A DNA stretch of 64,000 nucleotides from Pseudonocardia hierapolitana (GCF_007994075.1 NZ_VIWU01000001.1:4092001-4156000), one strand, 5' to 3'; counted from the stretch's first letter, positions 33,203 to 42,028 are shown. Made by a program: numbers and translations. The notes: a model not told the origin generated them from the sequence alone.

Positions 33203-34615
33203 ATGTCGTGTCGATCATTTTCGCTCCCCACCCCACTGCAGGCCATACCCCTCGACGACCTGGAATCCGAACTGCTCGGCCTGGCCGGGCACATCGCCGC
33301 TGCCGAATGCCGATTCCTGCAACTGCTGGCCGAGTTCGATCAGCGCAACGGCTGGGCCGGTGACGGGATCCGCTCCTGTGCGCACTGGCTGTCCTGGCGG
33401 GCCGGGATGAACCTGCGCACCGCCGCCGAACGCCTCCGCGTCGCGCACGCCCTGCGCAACCTGCCGCGCATCCGTGAGGCGTTCGCCGCCGGCCAGCTCT
33501 CCTACTCCAAGGTCCGGGCCATCACCCGGATCACCGGGTCCGACACCGCGACCCTGACCCGCCTCGCCGCCGAGATCGCCGCCGGTGAATCCGACCTGCG
33601 GCACACCACGGTGGCCGACCCGGACACCGCCGAGCAGGTGCTGCGCAACCTGGCGCGGCACGGCACGGCCAGCCACGTGGAGACCGTGGTCCGGGCGGTG
33701 CGGCGCCGCCACACCCCACCCGCCGACCACGCCGTGCGGCGGTCGCTGTCCTGGCAGTGGGACGAGGACGGGTCGCTGGTCCTGCGCGCCCGCCTCACCC
33801 CCGACGAAGGCGCCGCCCTGGTCGCCTCGATCGAAGCCCTGGTGCCAGCCCGCACCCCGGTCGCCCACCCGGTCACACCCTCACCCGACGACGTGGACGA
33901 GCGGGCGCTGGAGCAAGAGCCTGGGCCGGCGGTGGATCGGGTGGCCGCCCGCCGCGTGGACGCGCTGCTCACCCTGGTCAATGGCCACGCCGAGTCGGAG
34001 TCGGCCCCGGTCGTGGAGCGCGGTAAGGCGCGGGTGATCGTGCACCTCGACGCCAGCACCGGCACCGCCCGCCTCGACGACGGGCCCGAGGTCCCCGCTT
34101 CGACCGCCGAGCGGCTGGCTTGTGACGCCCGGGTGCAGGTGCTGCTGAACGATCGCACGTCGAACCGGATGTATCTGGGGCGCAACCGGCGCCTGGCCAC
34201 CCCGGCGCAGATCGCGGCGTTGACCGTGCGGGATGGGGAGGGGTGTCAGTTCCCCGGCTGCACCCACACCCGGCATCTGCACGCCCACCACGTCGTCCCC
34301 TGGTGGCTGGGCGGCCGCACGGATGTCGACAACCTGATCCTGATCTGCTCCTTCCACCACCGCCTCATCCACGACCACGGCTACCGCATCCGCCGACTGC
34401 CCGGCCGGTGGGAGTTCCGCCGACCCGATGGCACCCCGATCCCGGCCATCCCAACGCCGTTGACCGGCAACACCGAAAGCCTCTTCGAAATGCACACCCG
34501 CGCCTGGCTACAGATCGACCACACCACCCTCACCCCCGACTGGTACGGCGACCGCCTCGACCCGGACCCCATCCTGGACGCCCTGCTCCCCCGCCGGATC
34601 CGCACGGCCGCGTGA
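33203..34615 (+). CDS. DUF222/13E12-type protein with C-terminal HNH nuclease domain
   Basis: About 470 aa. The N-terminal two thirds are DUF222 ('AAAECRFLQLLAEFDQRNGW'-type helix, 'RVAHALRNLPRIREAFAAGQ', 'SYSKVRAITRI'). The C-terminus is a classic HNH: 'CQFPGCTHTRHLHAHHVVPW' followed by D-N-L...C..HH...H. Members are multicopy in actinobacteria (REP13E12 in mycobacteria) and are thought to be mobile. The start is uncertain: ATG 33203 has GGGAG only two bases upstream, and in-frame TTG/GTG codons lie further up. Inverted repeats bracket the gene. Confidence 0.88.
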   Translation: MSCRSFSLPTPLQAIPLDDLESELLGLAGHIAAAECRFLQLLAEFDQRNGWAGDGIRSCAHWLSWRAGMNLRTAAERLRVAHALRNLPRIREAFAAGQLSYSKVRAITRITGSDTATLTRLAAEIAAGESDLRHTTVADPDTAEQVLRNLARHGTASHVETVVRAVRRRHTPPADHAVRRSLSWQWDEDGSLVLRARLTPDEGAALVASIEALVPARTPVAHPVTPSPDDVDERALEQEPGPAVDRVAARRVDALLTLVNGHAESESAPVVERGKARVIVHLDASTGTARLDDGPEVPASTAERLACDARVQVLLNDRTSNRMYLGRNRRLATPAQIAALTVRDGEGCQFPGCTHTRHLHAHHVVPWWLGGRTDVDNLILICSFHHRLIHDHGYRIRRLPGRWEFRRPDGTPIPAIPTPLTGNTESLFEMHTRAWLQIDHTTLTPDWYGDRLDPDPILDALLPRRIRTAA

Positions 34616-34668
34616 GCGTTCTGCGGAACGCACCAAACGGCTCCGACAACCATCCGGAAAGGGAGGAA

Positions 34669-34784
34669 CGGGACCCCAGGATAGTTGCGCAGGCACCCAG
34701 CAGTGACGGTCTCGTCGATCACTGGCGTGCCCTCAAGCCGGGGACGGCTACCCGCGCAACCACGCTATTCGGTAGTGATCCCAA
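34669..34784 (-). repeat. Right 116-bp inverted repeat flanking the DUF222-HNH gene
   Basis: Reverse complement of the left repeat at 32953-33068, the same length and without gaps. It ends in TATTCGGTAGTGATCCCAA at the outer edge. The outer ends of both arms are the best conserved, as expected for element termini or a shared protein-binding site. Confidence 0.85.
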
Positions 34785-34919
34785 ACCGGCCACACACGCC
34801 GCGTGTGCGATTCGACGCGAGCCGGTGAGCCCACCACGAGACCGCGGCCACGCCGATTCCGTTCGGCCCGAGCCGGGAACGGCGCGCCCCGGCAACCCCT
34901 GTCCCCGGGACCGCCTCGG

Positions 34920-34935
34920 GCGTTCCGCGGAACGC
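34920..34935. repeat. GCGTTCCGCGGAACGC palindrome, copy 3 of 3
   Basis: Perfect 16-base palindrome, followed by CGCGAGTTCGGA where copy 1 is followed by CGGAAATTGTCGGA. The shared context shows that copies 1 and 3 are direct repeats of a slightly longer unit. Confidence 0.65.
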
Positions 34936-35051
34936 GCGAGTTCGGATCGGCCGCGCCTGCTCGAACCGAACCGGTGCGATCGCACAACACGTCAGGCGGC
35001 CGGCCCGCCACCGATCATCTACGGCAGCTGATCGATTCGGACTTGCTCATT

Positions 35052-35705
35052 TTAGTCGGCCAGACCACCGTCCTGGGCCGCGATCGCCGCCTGCACCCGC
35101 GAGCGCAGGCCCAGCTTCGTGAGGACCCGCGAGACGTGTGTCTTCGTCGTGGCCTCGGTGATCACCAGCTCCGCCGAGATCTCCGCGTTGGACAGGCCCC
35201 GGCCCAGGCAGGCGAGCACGTCCAGCTCGCGCGGGGTGAGCTCGTCGAAGCCGGGTGGCCGGACCGGCCTGCGGGCCGGGGCGCCGAGCCGGGCGATCAC
35301 CCGCCGGGTGACCTCGGGCGCGAGCACGCCGTCACCCCGGGCCACCGCGCGCACGGCGGCGAGCAGCGCCGGTGCCTCCACCGACTTGAGCAGGAAGCCC
35401 GCCGCTCCGGCGGCGAGCGCGGAGTCGACGTACTCGTCGAGGTCGAAGGTGGTGAGCACGAGCACCTCGCACACCGATTCCCCGATCAGCCTGCGGGTGG
35501 CTTCGATGCCGTCGATGCCGGGCATCCGGATGTCCATCAGCACGACGTCCGGCTTGCGGTCGCGGGCCATGGACACGGCGGCGAGCCCGTCGGCGGCCTC
35601 CCCGACCACCTCGATGTCCGGGGCGGAGTCGAGGATCATCACCAGCCCCGTGCGGATCGCCGCCTGGTCGTCGGCCACGACCACGCGCACGGGCCCGGCG
35701 TTCAC
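35052..35705 (-). CDS. NarL/LuxR-family response regulator
   Basis: 217 aa. Receiver domain: 'VVVADDQAAIRTGLVMIL' acidic pair, 'PDVVLMDIRMPG' phospho-acceptor Asp, 'LVLTTFD' and the Lys in 'FLLKSVE'. LuxR-type HTH at the C-terminus: 'LTPRELDVLACLGRGLSNAE' to 'KTHVSRVLTKLGL'. GTG 35705 overlaps the kinase stop by four bases (GTGA), so the pair is translationally coupled. The target is unknown; the coupled CAAX-protease-like gene is the nearest clue. Confidence 0.94.
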   Translation of the reverse strand: MNAGPVRVVVADDQAAIRTGLVMILDSAPDIEVVGEAADGLAAVSMARDRKPDVVLMDIRMPGIDGIEATRRLIGESVCEVLVLTTFDLDEYVDSALAAGAAGFLLKSVEAPALLAAVRAVARGDGVLAPEVTRRVIARLGAPARRPVRPPGFDELTPRELDVLACLGRGLSNAEISAELVITEATTKTHVSRVLTKLGLRSRVQAAIAAQDGGLAD

Positions 35706-36901
35706 CGGGGCGCTCCGGCCGGAGCAGGCAGGGGCAGCGCGGCACGCACGCGCCAGCGGCCGCCGTCCGGTCCCGCCGTGACGGCGCCGCCCACGGCGTC
35801 CGCGCGCTCGCCCAGGCCCAGCAGCCCCGTGCCGGTGCCCCCACCGGCCCGTGCCCCGGGCACGAGGTCGTTCTCGATCTCGATCACCAGCTCTCCGTCG
35901 TGGTGGTCCAGGTGCAGGCGCACCCGGCTGCCCGGCGCGTGCTTGGCGGCGTTCGTCAACGCCTCCTGGACGATGCGGAAGGCGGCCAGGTCCACCGCGG
36001 CCGGCAGCTCGGCCGCGCCGCGGCGCGCGTCGTCCACCTCGATCCGCAGTCCCGTGCCTGCGGCGGACTCGAGGAGCGCGCCGAGCCGGTCGAGCCCGGC
36101 GGGCGCGGTACGCGGGTCGCCGTCGCCCGCGCCGTCCGCCCGCAGCAGGCCGATCATCGTGCGCATCTCGGCCAGCGACGCCACGCTGTCGCGGCGCACC
36201 GACTGCAGCACCCGTCGCAGCACCGCCGGGTCGGCATCCGGCAGGTTGAGCGCCGCCTCGGACTGGATCGCGATGCCGGAGAGCTGCCCCGCGATCACGT
36301 CGTGCAGGTCGCGGGCCATCCGCGCCCGCTCGGCCGCCACCGCCGCGGCGCGGTCGAGCTCGGCCATCCGGGACGCCTGCTCGGCCCGCTCCCGCTCGGC
36401 GTCGGCCTGCCCGCGGTGCAGGCGTACCTCCCGGCCCCACAGCACCGGTACCGCGAGCACGAGCCCGAGGTTGAGGATCGTGAGGACGGCCGCCCGCCCG
36501 CCGTCGTACACGAGGCTGACCAGCGCGGCGCCACCGGCCACGGCCGCCGCGGTGCACGCCACCGCCAAGCTGAGCCGCCGGGACGCGTGGAGGACCGAGC
36601 AGTACAGCAGGTCGCCGAGCACCAGCATCAGCGCGAGCGGCACGAACGACAGCTGCACCATCCCGAACAGCGCCACGAGCGCGATCGCGAGCCCGAGGAC
36701 CGGCCGCACCCGGCGCTGGGTGTGGCCGAGCGCGCCGACCACCAGGAGCCCGAGCACGGCCCAGACCGGCGGCAGGGGCGCGTCGCCGAAGCGGAGTGCG
36801 ACGTCGGGCACCATCAGATACAGCAACACGCCGACCGCGAAGTAGCCGACCACGTGCAGCGCGTCGTCCCACCGTTCGCGCCCCGCGAGCCAACCCTTCA
36901 C
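35702..36901 (-). CDS. Sensor histidine kinase (HisKA_3, NarL-type partner)
   Basis: About 399 aa from GTG 36901, chosen because it overlaps the TGA of the CPBP frame (GTGA); an in-frame GTG at 36916 is the other choice. About five membrane segments occupy the N-terminal half with no large outside loop. The H-box is 'ARMARDLHDVIAGQLSGIAI', and the ATPase N and G boxes are 'IVQEALTNAAKHAP' and 'GTGLLGLGERADAVGG'. Kinases of this kind often sense membrane or envelope states. Confidence 0.93.
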   Translation of the reverse strand: MKGWLAGRERWDDALHVVGYFAVGVLLYLMVPDVALRFGDAPLPPVWAVLGLLVVGALGHTQRRVRPVLGLAIALVALFGMVQLSFVPLALMLVLGDLLYCSVLHASRRLSLAVACTAAAVAGGAALVSLVYDGGRAAVLTILNLGLVLAVPVLWGREVRLHRGQADAERERAEQASRMAELDRAAAVAAERARMARDLHDVIAGQLSGIAIQSEAALNLPDADPAVLRRVLQSVRRDSVASLAEMRTMIGLLRADGAGDGDPRTAPAGLDRLGALLESAAGTGLRIEVDDARRGAAELPAAVDLAAFRIVQEALTNAAKHAPGSRVRLHLDHHDGELVIEIENDLVPGARAGGGTGTGLLGLGERADAVGGAVTAGPDGGRWRVRAALPLPAPAGAPR

Positions 36902-37729
36902 GCAGCCATTGAACACGCGGTGGCCCGCCGCTCGCGTCGATCGAAGGTGGTACGTGGGCTCAGGCGCCTCCGGGCACGCCGGTGGCGTCCCGGTGCGCGA
37001 CGGCAGCGGGCGACGCCGTTACGGCCGACCAGTACGTGCAGCGCCACGGCGATCACGGTGGCCACCGCCGTGGCCACGAGCGCGCCGGCGGTCGAGGACG
37101 TCGGGAACAGGCCGGCCGCGCCGTTGCTCGCGAAATGCACCGCGACGGCCGCGGCGACCCCGCCGCGCATCCGCTCCGACACCACCCAGATCGTGTAGCT
37201 CATCGGCACGAACGCCGCGAAGAAGAACAGCGTCTCCCAGCTGTCCAGCCCGGTCTCGGCCTGCGTCGTGCCGGTGAGCAGGAACAACGGCACATGCCAC
37301 GCGGCCCAGACCAGGCCGAGCAGCACGGCCGTCCGCCCCGGCGGGAGCGTCCGGCGGAGACGGGGCTGCGCGTAGCCCCGCCAGCCGAACTCCTCCGACA
37401 GCGGGCCGGCGACGAGCACGAACCCGATCACCATCAGCGGCCGCGACGAGTGCGGGCGTGGCGCCGAGCAGCAGGGCGGGCAGCAACCACCGGCCCGCCA
37501 CGCGGAACGGGTTGTGCCCACGCGGGCGGCGTCTGCCGGCGCACCACAGCAGCAGCGCGACCGCTGTCGGGCCGAACGCGCCCACGACGAACAGGAGCCC
37601 GGGGAGTGGTTGCCCGATGTCGCCTCCGGCGAGCAGCGCCGCGCCCCACAGCAGACAGCTCACCGCGAACGTACCGGTGAAGAACAGCAGGAGATCGGTC
37701 CTCGTGCGCTGCGGCGATGTGGGCTCCAC
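36898..37729 (-). pseudogene. CAAX-protease/bacteriocin-processing (CPBP) family gene, frameshifted
   Basis: The N-terminal part is in one frame from about GTG 37729 ('TDLLLFFTGTFAVSCLLWGA' ... 'RWLLPALLLGATPALVAA'). The rest is in another frame ('MVIGFVLVAGPLSEEFGWRG', 'AWHVPLFLLTG', 'VHFASNGAAG'). The switch falls near 37437-37445. All CPBP membrane-protease motifs (EExxxR, FxxxH-like, HxxxN) are in the second frame, and that frame ends in a GTGA overlap with the kinase, so the second frame is the genuine 3' end. Either a recent one-base mutation or a sequencing error. If intact, this would be a membrane protease in a kinase-regulator operon. Confidence 0.75.
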
Positions 37730-37913
37730 GGCGCAGACGCCAAGGACGGCGCACGCATGCGTCCCTGGCGAAGACCCCCGTGATCCGGGTGGGGCGCACC
37801 CCACCGGCACCCGTGCCTCGACGAGCAGCCGGGCGGTGTCGATCCAAGGTCGGATTCCGGATCGATCCATCGCCCGACGACGCGGGCTGCTGCGCCGGGT
37901 GACCCTCCCTCCC

Positions 37914-39092
37914 ATGACCATGACCGCCGGGCGAGGCCGGATCGACGCGCTCGACGTCCTCCGGGGCGTCGCGATCCTCGGGACGTTCGGCACGAACGTC
38001 TGGCTGTTCGCCGGGCCCGGCGGGCCTGCGGCGTGGATCTCGACGGCGTTCACAGAGGGCGATCCGCTCGAGACCGCGCTGCAGACGGTCACCAACGGCA
38101 AGTTCCTCGCGCTGCTCACGCTGCTGTTCGGCGTGGGGATCGAACTGCAGTACCGGTCGGCGGTGCGCCGGGGGAACCCGTGGCCCGGCAGGTACCCGGT
38201 GCGCGCGGCGATCCTGTTCGTCGAGGGGCTCGTGCACTACGTCCTGGTGTTCGAGTTCGACGTCCTGATGGGGTACGCGATCGCGTCGTTCCTGGTGGCG
38301 TACCTGGTGGGGCGCAGTGACCGGGCGGTGCGGGCGTGGGCGGGCGCGGTCGGGGCGGTCTACGTCGCGGTGCTGCTCGCGGTCACGGCGTTGCTGGTGG
38401 TGACGCCGGACGCCGACGCGTCCGGTTCGGCGCCCGACCCGGCCCTCACGGCGAGCTGGCCGCGCCAGGTCCTGTTGCGCCTGGAGTACGCCACCCTGTT
38501 CCGGGCCGAGCTGCTGCTGATCGTCCCGTCGGCCGTCGTGCTCTTCCTCGCCGGGTCCCGGCTGGTGCGCGCGGGCGCGTTCACCGACGCGGCGGCGCCG
38601 ATCCGCCGCAGGCTCATGGTGGTCGGACTCGGCGTCGGGGTTCCGCTGAACGCGCTGACGGCGGCCGCAGGCCCGGACTGGTTCCTGGTGGACCGCTACC
38701 TCGCGCCACCGCTCGTCGCGCTCGGCCTGCTCGGGCTCGGCACGGCCCTCGTGCAGCGCGCCCGCCGCGGGCCCGGCCCGATCCGGCACGGGCTCACCGC
38801 GGTCGGGCGCACGGCGCTCTCGTGCTACGTCCTGCAGAACCTGCTCGCCGCGGTGCTCTGCTACGGCTGGGGCCTCGGGTTGGCGGAACGGTTCGCCGGG
38901 ACGGGCCCGTGGTTCGTGCTCGCCCTCTGGTCCGGTGTCTCGGGGCTCCTGCTCGTCGCGGCCCCGCTGTGGCTGCGCCACGCCGACCGGGGCCCGCTGG
39001 AACTGCTGATGCACCGGATCACCTTTGCCGGAGTGGCAATAAACCGGGCCGGCTCGTCGGCGCATGCCCAGAGTGGGCGGCATGACCCATGA
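37914..39092 (+). CDS. DUF418 (YeiB-like) membrane protein
   Basis: About 392 aa with some eight to ten hydrophobic segments. It begins 'RIDALDVLRGVAILGTFGTN', the usual opening of DUF418/acyltransferase-3-like membrane proteins, and has 'LLFGVGIELQYR' and 'RTALSCYVLQNLL' in the C-terminal DUF418 part. ATG 37914 was chosen; GTG 37899 is in frame. The biochemical role of the family is unknown. It is divergent from the CPBP gene and overlaps the next gene by 11 bases. Confidence 0.85.
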   Translation: MTMTAGRGRIDALDVLRGVAILGTFGTNVWLFAGPGGPAAWISTAFTEGDPLETALQTVTNGKFLALLTLLFGVGIELQYRSAVRRGNPWPGRYPVRAAILFVEGLVHYVLVFEFDVLMGYAIASFLVAYLVGRSDRAVRAWAGAVGAVYVAVLLAVTALLVVTPDADASGSAPDPALTASWPRQVLLRLEYATLFRAELLLIVPSAVVLFLAGSRLVRAGAFTDAAAPIRRRLMVVGLGVGVPLNALTAAAGPDWFLVDRYLAPPLVALGLLGLGTALVQRARRGPGPIRHGLTAVGRTALSCYVLQNLLAAVLCYGWGLGLAERFAGTGPWFVLALWSGVSGLLLVAAPLWLRHADRGPLELLMHRITFAGVAINRAGSSAHAQSGRHDP

Positions 39093-40053
39093 CGTGATCG
39101 TGATCGGCGGGGGAGCGGCCGGGCTGGCCGGGGCAACGGCCCTGCTCCGCTCCCGGCGCTCGGTGCTGGTAGTGGACGGTGGTGAGCCGCGCAACGCGCC
39201 CGCCGACGGGGTGCACAACTTCCTGACCCGCGAGGGCACGCCGCCGGGTGAGCTGCTCGCGGCGGGCCGTGCGGAGGTGCTCGGTTACGGCGGGGAAGTG
39301 GTGCGCGGGAACGTGGTGGAGGTCGAGCCGGGATTCCGGGTCCGGCTCGACGACGGGCGCACGGAGTCGGCCCGCAGGCTGCTCGTCGCGACGGGCCTGG
39401 TCGACGAGCTGCCCGAGGTGCCCGGGCTGGCGCAGCGGTGGGGCCGGGACGTGCTGCACTGCCCGTTCTGCCACGGCTGGGAGGTGCGCGACCGGGCCGT
39501 CGGCGTACTGGCGGCCGGGCCGATGGCCGTGCACCAGGCGTTGCTGTTCCGGCAGCTCACCGATGACCTGACGCTGTTCCTGCACACCGGACCCGATCTT
39601 TCCGAGGAGGAGTGGGAGCAGCTGGCCGCGCTCGGCGTCGCGGTCGTGGATGGGGAGGTCGCCGGGCTGGAGGTCGTCGACGATCGGCTGGCGGGCGTCC
39701 GCCTGGTCTCGGGCCGGACGGTAGCGCGCGAGGTGCTCGTCGTCGCGCCGCGGTTCACCGCCCGCGTGCCCCCGGTGCCGGGCCTGGTCGCGCAGGAGGT
39801 GCGGATGGGTGAGCACGTGATCGGCAGCGCGGTGCCCGTCGGACCGCGCGGTGCCACCGCCGTCCCCGGCGTCTGGGCCGCCGGCAACGTCACCGACGTG
39901 CAGACACAGGTGATCGGTGCGGCCGCGGCCGGGCTGGCGGCCGGGGCGGCGATCAACGCCGATCTCGTGGCGGAGGACGCCCGCCGGGCCGTCGCCGGGG
40001 ATCAGGCAGGCAGGGATGGTGCGGTGAAGGTGCCGTCGTCGCCTGGCCGGTAG
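39082..40053 (+). CDS. FAD/NAD(P)-dependent oxidoreductase, thioredoxin-reductase-like
   Basis: 323 aa from ATG 39082 ('MTHDVIVIGGGAAGLAGATA', FAD Rossmann motif). 'LHCPFCHGWEVRD' carries a CxxC in the place of the TrxR redox pair. The NAD(P) motif is weak ('GVLAAGPMAVHQ'). The C-terminal 'GVWAAGNVTDVQTQVIGAAA' binds FAD. Its last ~50 bases overlap the 3' end of the convergent DUF952 gene. A partner thioredoxin is not encoded nearby. Confidence 0.88.
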   Translation: MTHDVIVIGGGAAGLAGATALLRSRRSVLVVDGGEPRNAPADGVHNFLTREGTPPGELLAAGRAEVLGYGGEVVRGNVVEVEPGFRVRLDDGRTESARRLLVATGLVDELPEVPGLAQRWGRDVLHCPFCHGWEVRDRAVGVLAAGPMAVHQALLFRQLTDDLTLFLHTGPDLSEEEWEQLAALGVAVVDGEVAGLEVVDDRLAGVRLVSGRTVAREVLVVAPRFTARVPPVPGLVAQEVRMGEHVIGSAVPVGPRGATAVPGVWAAGNVTDVQTQVIGAAAAGLAAGAAINADLVAEDARRAVAGDQAGRDGAVKVPSSPGR

Positions 40054-40361
40054 GGCAGGGTGGCCGTCACCGCCGACGTCGGGACCGGACCGTAGGCGTG
40101 GGGGAAGCGCATCGACCCGGGGTCGCCCGGCACCCCCGGTTCCCAGCGGATCTCGACGCCGACGCGGGCCGGGTCGATCACCAGCAGCAGGACGTCGGAC
40201 CGGCCTCGGAACAGCCGGTTCGCCGGGAGCGCCACCTGCTCGGGCGTGGAGAGGTGCACGAACCCGACCTCCGCGAGCGACGGCGGAGCGACCGCACCGG
40301 CCGCGCGAGCGCACTCCCACTCGGCGGCGGTGCACATGTGCAACAGGACCTCGGACTCCAC
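40002..40361 (-). CDS. DUF952 domain protein
   Basis: About 119 aa from GTG 40361. 'LLHMCTAAEWECARAAG', 'GFVHLSTPEQVALPANRLFR', 'LLLVIDPARVGVEIRWEPG' and 'FPHAYGPVPTSAV' match DUF952 along its length. This fold resembles small ART-like proteins, but no activity is established. The gene is divergent from the mycofactocin operon; a TTGACAC/GTGTCAA dyad lies between them. Confidence 0.85.
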   Translation of the reverse strand: MESEVLLHMCTAAEWECARAAGAVAPPSLAEVGFVHLSTPEQVALPANRLFRGRSDVLLLVIDPARVGVEIRWEPGVPGDPGSMRFPHAYGPVPTSAVTATLPYRPGDDGTFTAPSLPA

Positions 40362-40386
40362 CCGGGCAGTCTGCCGGGCCTTGTCT

Positions 40387-40403
40387 TTGACACGGCGTGT
40401 CAA
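40387..40403. promoter_or_regulatory. Dyad TTGACAC-GGC-GTGTCAA upstream of mftA
   Basis: Perfect 7-base arms with a 3-base centre, about 40 bases ahead of mftA and 26 bases behind the divergent DUF952 start. It includes a TTGACA that could act as a -35 in either direction. A TetR-type regulator (as MftR is) would bind such a site, but no mftR is in the window. Confidence 0.5.
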
Positions 40404-40447
40404 TTAACGTCCGTCACATCCCAGCCACCGTCGTCAGGAGGATGCGC

Positions 40448-40549
40448 ATGTCGCCCACCAGCGAGTCCCAGGCCGCTGCCGAGGAGCCCGTGGTCGAGGA
40501 GACCCTCGTCGAGGAGGTCTCGATCGACGGCATGTGCGGTGTCTACTGA
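40448..40549 (+). CDS. mftA: Mycofactocin precursor peptide
   Basis: 33 aa from ATG 40448, which has AGGAGG six bases upstream; ATG 40442 is in frame but touches the ribosome site. The body is acidic (EEP, EET, EEV) and the C-terminus is 'VSIDGMCGVY', the IDGMCGVY signature of MftA. MftC acts on the final Val-Tyr pair, and MftE then cuts before it, giving the dipeptide core of mycofactocin. The stop overlaps the mftB GTG region by 11 bases. The gene is easily missed because of its size. Confidence 0.96.
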   Translation: MSPTSESQAAAEEPVVEETLVEEVSIDGMCGVY

Positions 40550-40823
40550 CGCCCCGGTCTTCGACCCCGCGCTGCCGCACCGCTGCAGCCCGCGCGTGGC
40601 CGTGCGCCCCGAGCCGTTCGGGGCGCTGGTCTACCACTTCGGCACCCGCAGGCTGTCGTTCCTGAAGACGCCCCAGCTCGTCGAGGTCGTCTCCGGGTTG
40701 GAGCGGCACCCGTCCGTGCACGCCGCGATCGAGGCGGCGGGCGTCGAGGAGGCGCAGCGGCCCGCCTACCTGCGGGCACTGGCAGGCCTGGCCGCCAACG
40801 GAACCATCGAGGAGCGCCCGTGA
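40539..40823 (+). CDS. mftB: Mycofactocin peptide chaperone
   Basis: 94 aa from GTG 40539, inside the last codons of mftA. It is a small RRE-type protein that presents the precursor to the radical SAM enzyme. 'VRPEPFGALVYHFGTRRLSF' and a C-terminal 'ALAGLAANGTIEE' are typical of the MftB family. The stop overlaps the mftC GTG (GTGA). Confidence 0.92.
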   Translation: MSTDAPVFDPALPHRCSPRVAVRPEPFGALVYHFGTRRLSFLKTPQLVEVVSGLERHPSVHAAIEAAGVEEAQRPAYLRALAGLAANGTIEERP

Positions 40824-42016
40824 AGCTGGTCGAGCACTTCCAGTACGGCCTGAACTCCCCGATCTGCCTCACCTGGGAGCTCACCTACGCCTGCAACCTC
40901 GCGTGCGTGCACTGCCTGTCGTCCTCCGGACGGCGCGATCCGCGCGAGCTCAGCACCGCCGAGGCGAAGTCGGTGATCGACGAGCTGCAGCGGATGCAGG
41001 TCTTCTACGTCAACATCGGCGGCGGCGAGCCGACCGTCCGCTCCGACTTCTGGGAGCTGCTCGACTACGCGGTCACCCACGACGTCGGCGTCAAGTTCTC
41101 GACCAACGGGATCAAGCTCGACAAGGCGCGAGCCGCCCAGCTCGCGGCCACCGACTACGTCGACGTGCAGATCTCGCTCGACGGCGCCACCGCTGAGGTC
41201 AACGACCACGTCCGCGGCCCGGGCTCGTACGCCACCGCGATCAGGGCCCTGGAGAACCTGGCCGAGGCCGGGTTCGGCCAGCCCAAGATCAGCGTGGTCA
41301 TGACCCGGCAGAACGTCGACCAGCTCGACGAGTTCAAGGCGATCGCCGACGAGTTCGGCGCGCAGCTGCGCATCACGCGGCTGCGCCCGTCGGGGCGAGG
41401 CGCGGACGTGTGGGACGAGCTGCACCCCACGGCCGCGCAACAGCGGCAGCTCTACGACTGGCTGGTGGCGCGCGGAGAGAACGTGCTCACCGGCGACTCG
41501 TTCTTCCACCTCTCCGCCTACGGCGAGGCGCTGCCGGGGCTGAACCTGTGCGGGGCAGGTCGGGTGGTCTGCCTGATCGACCCCGTCGGCGACGTCTACG
41601 CCTGCCCGTTCGCGATCCACGAGAACTTCCTGGCGGGCAACGTGCGCTCGCCGGGCGGGTTCCAGGAGGTGTGGCGCGGCTCGGAGCTGTTCGCCGAGCT
41701 CCGGCAGCCGCAGACCGGCGGTGCGTGCCGCAGCTGCGGCTTCTACGACTCCTGCCAGGGCGGCTGCATGGCGGCCAAGTTCTTCACCGGCCTCCCCCTC
41801 GACGGCCCCGACCCGGAGTGCGTCCGCGGCTTCGGCGAGCAGGCCCTCGCCGCCCGGAACGCCGACACGGTGATCCCGAAGTCGGACGTCGACCACTCCC
41901 GGTCGGCACCGCGCAACTCCAGGGGTCCCGTGCCCGTCTCGATCGGGATGCGCCCGGACCGGGCATGCGACGAGAGCCCCCTCGCCGGCCTCCGGGTGCC
42001 GGTCGCCGGAACCTGA
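40820..42016 (+). CDS. mftC: Mycofactocin radical SAM maturase
   Basis: 398 aa. The radical SAM cluster motif CxxxCxxC is 'CNLACVHC' (Cys25, 29, 32), with 'NIGGGEPTVR' for SAM binding. The C-terminal SPASM region has Cys in 'LNLCGAG', 'VYACPF', 'CRSCGFYDSCQGGC' and 'DPECVRG', enough for two auxiliary clusters. It oxidatively decarboxylates and cross-links the last two residues of MftA. In most loci mftD follows here; in this one mftE follows directly. Confidence 0.96.
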   Translation: MKLVEHFQYGLNSPICLTWELTYACNLACVHCLSSSGRRDPRELSTAEAKSVIDELQRMQVFYVNIGGGEPTVRSDFWELLDYAVTHDVGVKFSTNGIKLDKARAAQLAATDYVDVQISLDGATAEVNDHVRGPGSYATAIRALENLAEAGFGQPKISVVMTRQNVDQLDEFKAIADEFGAQLRITRLRPSGRGADVWDELHPTAAQQRQLYDWLVARGENVLTGDSFFHLSAYGEALPGLNLCGAGRVVCLIDPVGDVYACPFAIHENFLAGNVRSPGGFQEVWRGSELFAELRQPQTGGACRSCGFYDSCQGGCMAAKFFTGLPLDGPDPECVRGFGEQALAARNADTVIPKSDVDHSRSAPRNSRGPVPVSIGMRPDRACDESPLAGLRVPVAGT

Positions 42017-42028
42017 CGAACGGCGCGC

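Larger units (their letters stand above)
34616..35051. other. 436-base gene-free stretch right of the DUF222-HNH gene
   Basis: Contains the imperfect palindrome copy 2 (34616-34631), the right inverted repeat (34669-34784) and palindrome copy 3 (34920-34935). No coding frame is convincing. The response regulator gene ends at 35052. Confidence 0.6.
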
